A stretch of DNA of 64,000 nt from Lacticaseibacillus baoqingensis. GTDB lineage: Bacteria; Bacillota; Bacilli; Lactobacillales; Lactobacillaceae. How positions within the stretch are numbered: the stretch's first letter is position 1; every line of letters begins with the position of its first letter. Below, piece by piece: positions 61,855-64,000 of the stretch. The stretch covers positions 1 through 64,000 of the forward strand of contig NZ_RHOI01000002.1 in assembly GCF_003946165.1 (NCBI RefSeq). Reading direction: 5' to 3'. The translations under genes were made by a program, and so were the position numbers. Under the pieces are notes generated by a model that was not told where the DNA came from, did not search any database, and saw nothing but the letters and a program-made list of their open reading frames with translations.

Positions 61855-63594
61855 ATGACATCACGGCCTACCCCTGCAAAATTTGACCTGAAAGCATTTA
61901 TCCATTTGATCGCCAGTATTCATCCGCGTTATGGACAACTGGCTGCCGGCCTGGGGCTGGGCATCTTGGCCACAGCCGCGAACCTGTTGGTGCCTAAATT
62001 TGCCCAGACGTTGATCAATCAACTCAGCCACCAGCTAAATGTCACCCTTTTACTTGGCGTCGTGGGAATCTTTATCCTTAGTGCCGCCATCTCCGCAGGG
62101 TCAGGAACGATCCTAGGCTTTTTTGGTGAAGACGTGGTGGCCAGCCTTCGCCGCTTATTATGGGATAAGCTGCTGAAACTGCCCGTCAGCTATTTTGATG
62201 AGCGCAAGTCCGGTGAGATCTCCTCACGCTTGGTCAATGACTCCACGCAAGTCAAAGACCTGCTTGCCAATGGCTTTCCTAACGTCGTCACCAATCTGTT
62301 GCAGCTTTTTGGTGCATTAGGGTTAATGTTGATCATGGATTGGAAAATGACCGCCATCATGTTCGTCACCGTGCCTTTGATGATGCTGGTCATGATGCCC
62401 ATCGGCAAGCGTGCGCGTCGCATCGGCCACGCCCGTCAAGATGCCTTGGCGGCTTTTAATGGCGAAGCCGGCGAGATCTTGAGTGAAGTCCGCTTGATGA
62501 AATCCTCTAACGCTGAAGCCCAAGAAACCAACGCTGGCCACGCCCAAATCAATACGCTTTACCAGATCGGCTTAAAAGAAGCCATTTATGATTCGATTGC
62601 CGGCCCAGTGATGAGCGGTGCCATGATGGCAGTGGTGATCGGCATCTTGGCTTATGGCGCCCATCGTGTGCTCACTGGCACGATGAGCATGGGGACCATG
62701 TTCAGTTTCTTGATGTATCTTTTTCAGATCATCGGTCCAGTCGGCAGTTTAGGGCGCTTCATGACGACAGTAGCCAAAACCAGCGGTGCCACCGAGCGGA
62801 TCCAAGAACTGCTGGCAGAACCAGTCGAAGACTTGACGCATGGCGACGCCTTGCCGCTAGATGGGCAAATCCTATCCATGCAACATGTCGATTTTGCCTA
62901 TGATGCCGGCAAGCCGGTTTTACAAGATGTGAATTTTGAAGCTCGGCCTAACTCTGTCGTGGCCTTTGTCGGCCCGTCTGGCGGCGGCAAATCGACTATT
63001 TTCAGCTTGCTGGAACGCTTTTATCCGCCCACTAAAGGCCAGATCTTGGTGGGGCATCAAGATAGTGCCGCGATCGCCTTAAAAGATTGGCGGCAACAGA
63101 TCGGGTTGGTGTCACAAGATTCTGCCATCATGGCCGGGACGATTCGCTATAACCTGACTTATGGCCTCACTCGAGAATTCGCTGACGAGCAGCTTTGGCA
63201 CGTTTTGAAACTGGCTTATGCCGAAGATTTTGTTCGTAAAATGCCGCAAGGACTGGATACGCAGGTAGGTGAACGCGGGGTAAAGGTCTCTGGCGGCCAA
63301 AGACAGCGCATCGCGATCGCCCGCGCTTTTTTACGCGACCCCAAGCTGTTGATGCTGGATGAAGCCACCGCCAGTCTTGATTCTGAATCGGAAATGATGG
63401 TCCAAAAAGCGCTGGAACAATTGATGCGCGGCCGCACGACTTTAGTCATCGCCCATCGCTTATCAACGATCGTTGGCGCAGACGATATCTATTTCGTCGA
63501 AAATGGCCATATTTCTGGCCACGGTCCACATGCGCAATTGGTCAAAAATCACGCGCTATACCGCGAATATGTCCACAATCAATTTGCAGCTTAA
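61855..63594 (+). CDS. Multidrug-type ABC exporter, BmrA/LmrA like
   Basis: A half-transporter of 579 residues with an N-terminal six-helix membrane domain (about 25-310) and a C-terminal ATPase: Walker A GPSGGGKST, signature VSGGQRQRIAIARAF, Walker B LLMLDEATASLDSES. It works as a homodimer, exporting lipids, drugs or peptides; the substrate is open. ATG at 61855 is nine bases from AAGG; an ATG at 61834 lacks a site. It follows a broken MarR gene, so its control may be lost. Confidence 0.9.
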   Translation: MTSRPTPAKFDLKAFIHLIASIHPRYGQLAAGLGLGILATAANLLVPKFAQTLINQLSHQLNVTLLLGVVGIFILSAAISAGSGTILGFFGEDVVASLRRLLWDKLLKLPVSYFDERKSGEISSRLVNDSTQVKDLLANGFPNVVTNLLQLFGALGLMLIMDWKMTAIMFVTVPLMMLVMMPIGKRARRIGHARQDALAAFNGEAGEILSEVRLMKSSNAEAQETNAGHAQINTLYQIGLKEAIYDSIAGPVMSGAMMAVVIGILAYGAHRVLTGTMSMGTMFSFLMYLFQIIGPVGSLGRFMTTVAKTSGATERIQELLAEPVEDLTHGDALPLDGQILSMQHVDFAYDAGKPVLQDVNFEARPNSVVAFVGPSGGGKSTIFSLLERFYPPTKGQILVGHQDSAAIALKDWRQQIGLVSQDSAIMAGTIRYNLTYGLTREFADEQLWHVLKLAYAEDFVRKMPQGLDTQVGERGVKVSGGQRQRIAIARAFLRDPKLLMLDEATASLDSESEMMVQKALEQLMRGRTTLVIAHRLSTIVGADDIYFVENGHISGHGPHAQLVKNHALYREYVHNQFAA

Positions 63595-63607
63595 CGCGCT
63601 TGTCATC

Positions 63608-63646
63608 AAAAAAGGGAAAAACCACCGCCGTGGTTTTTCCCTTTTT
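63608..63646. terminator. Shared terminator, ABC exporter / purA
   Basis: AAGGGAAAAACCAC-CGCC-GTGGTTTTTCCCTT is a perfect stem with A and T runs, between convergent genes. Confidence 0.92.
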
Positions 63647-63664
63647 AGTCTGCGTTCAAACTGA

Positions 63665-64000
63665 TTAAAACTTATCCCAGATATTGGCTAAGATATTGGT
63701 TTGGTCGCGGTCTGGGCCAACCGAGAAGGTCAACAAGTCGACCCCGATCAACTCAGCGATCCGCGATACATAGTTGCGAGCGGCTTCTGGCAAGTCTGCT
63801 AATGTCTTAGCCCCGGTGATATCCGTATCCCAGCCAGGCATTTCTTCATATACCGGCTGGCATTCAGCCAATTGCTTTAGCGATGCCGGGTAGTGATAAA
63901 GCTTCTCACCATTACGCTCATAGGCGGTACAGATTTTAACGGTTTTGAGTCCGGTCAACACATCAATGGAATTTAAGCACAGATCAGTGATCCCAGCGAC
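63665..64000 (-). CDS. purA: Adenylosuccinate synthetase, C-terminal part
   Basis: The last 111 codons of PurA, which condenses IMP and aspartate with GTP in AMP synthesis. The visible frame starts in [20 protein letters not shown], the conserved region of the C-terminal half, and ends in [19 protein letters not shown] with the GPDR/RDQT loop that binds the guanine nucleotide. The gene runs out of the right edge of the window, so the start is not seen. An in-frame GTG at 63961 is internal. Confidence 0.94.
   Translation of the reverse strand, partial: VAGITDLCLNSIDVLTGLKTVKICTAYERNGEKLYHYPASLKQLAECQPVYEEMPGWDTDITGAKTLADLPEAARNYVSRIAELIGVDLLTFSVGPDRDQTNILANIWDKF

Noticed and set aside
63961-64000. 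A complete 98-residue gene starting at 63961
   Set aside because: The conserved PurA sequence continues in frame to the window edge, so that start is internal to purA.

Overview
The window looks like chromosomal DNA of a lactic acid bacterium of the Lactobacillaceae, most likely close to Lacticaseibacillus. This is inferred from gene content, not from a search: GC near 50 %, phosphoketolase plus acetate kinase, a D-2-hydroxyacid dehydrogenase very like the L. casei hydroxyisocaproate enzyme, WxL surface proteins, a MurE without the diaminopimelate motif next to an aspartate-racemase family gene, and the order rsmG-noc-parA-parB-DUF951-ychF-DUF1129-guaB that is usual near the origin in this family. 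I saw no phage, insertion sequence, CRISPR array or integrated plasmid.

Layout. 1-489: 5' end of a 16S rRNA gene (minus strand) with three tandem promoters. 490-7212: methyltransferase, ABC-F protein, signal peptidase, membrane and glycosyltransferase genes, a DeoR regulator and a secreted 3D-domain protein. 7400-13914: an amino acid block, with a methionine-type T-box before metA-metI-metC-hom and, directly after it, a valine-type T-box before brnQ. 14100-24600: LCP wall enzyme, PepF, a zinc-type ABC transporter with a Zur-like box, and a gluconate kinase/6-phosphogluconate dehydrogenase operon with a divergent RpiR regulator. 24690-32444: wall synthesis and sensing (racemase, murE, greA, dacA, a VanRS-like two-component system) and guaB. 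32681-37949: chromosome partition and ribosome genes. 38157-44252: gatD, small redox and hypothetical genes, lactate oxidase and NADH oxidase. 44404-54014: FAD protein, baeRF-type protein, phosphoketolase, ackA, rarA and small genes. 54143-57235: two tandem purine-type NCS2 permeases. 57360-63594: D-hydroxyacid dehydrogenase divergent from a D-Ala-D-X ligase, a probable unannotated small RNA, a two-gene WxL locus, a MarR remnant and an ABC exporter. The window ends inside purA.

Themes. Many genes build or sense the cell wall (lepB, LCP, murE, racemase, dacA with its two-component system, gatD, ligase, WxL pair, 3D protein). A second group handles pyruvate, lactate, acetyl-phosphate and oxygen (lox, nox, xpk, ackA, hdhD). 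Gene expression is controlled by two T-boxes and by candidate Zur, CodY, CcpA and RpiR sites.

The best candidate for something undescribed is a free-standing transcription unit at 59693-59833: a -35/-10 pair with 17-bp spacing, about 100 nt of foldable non-coding sequence with a GAAA-capped inner stem, and a perfect intrinsic terminator. It begins right after the terminator of the ligase gene and matches no RNA family I know.
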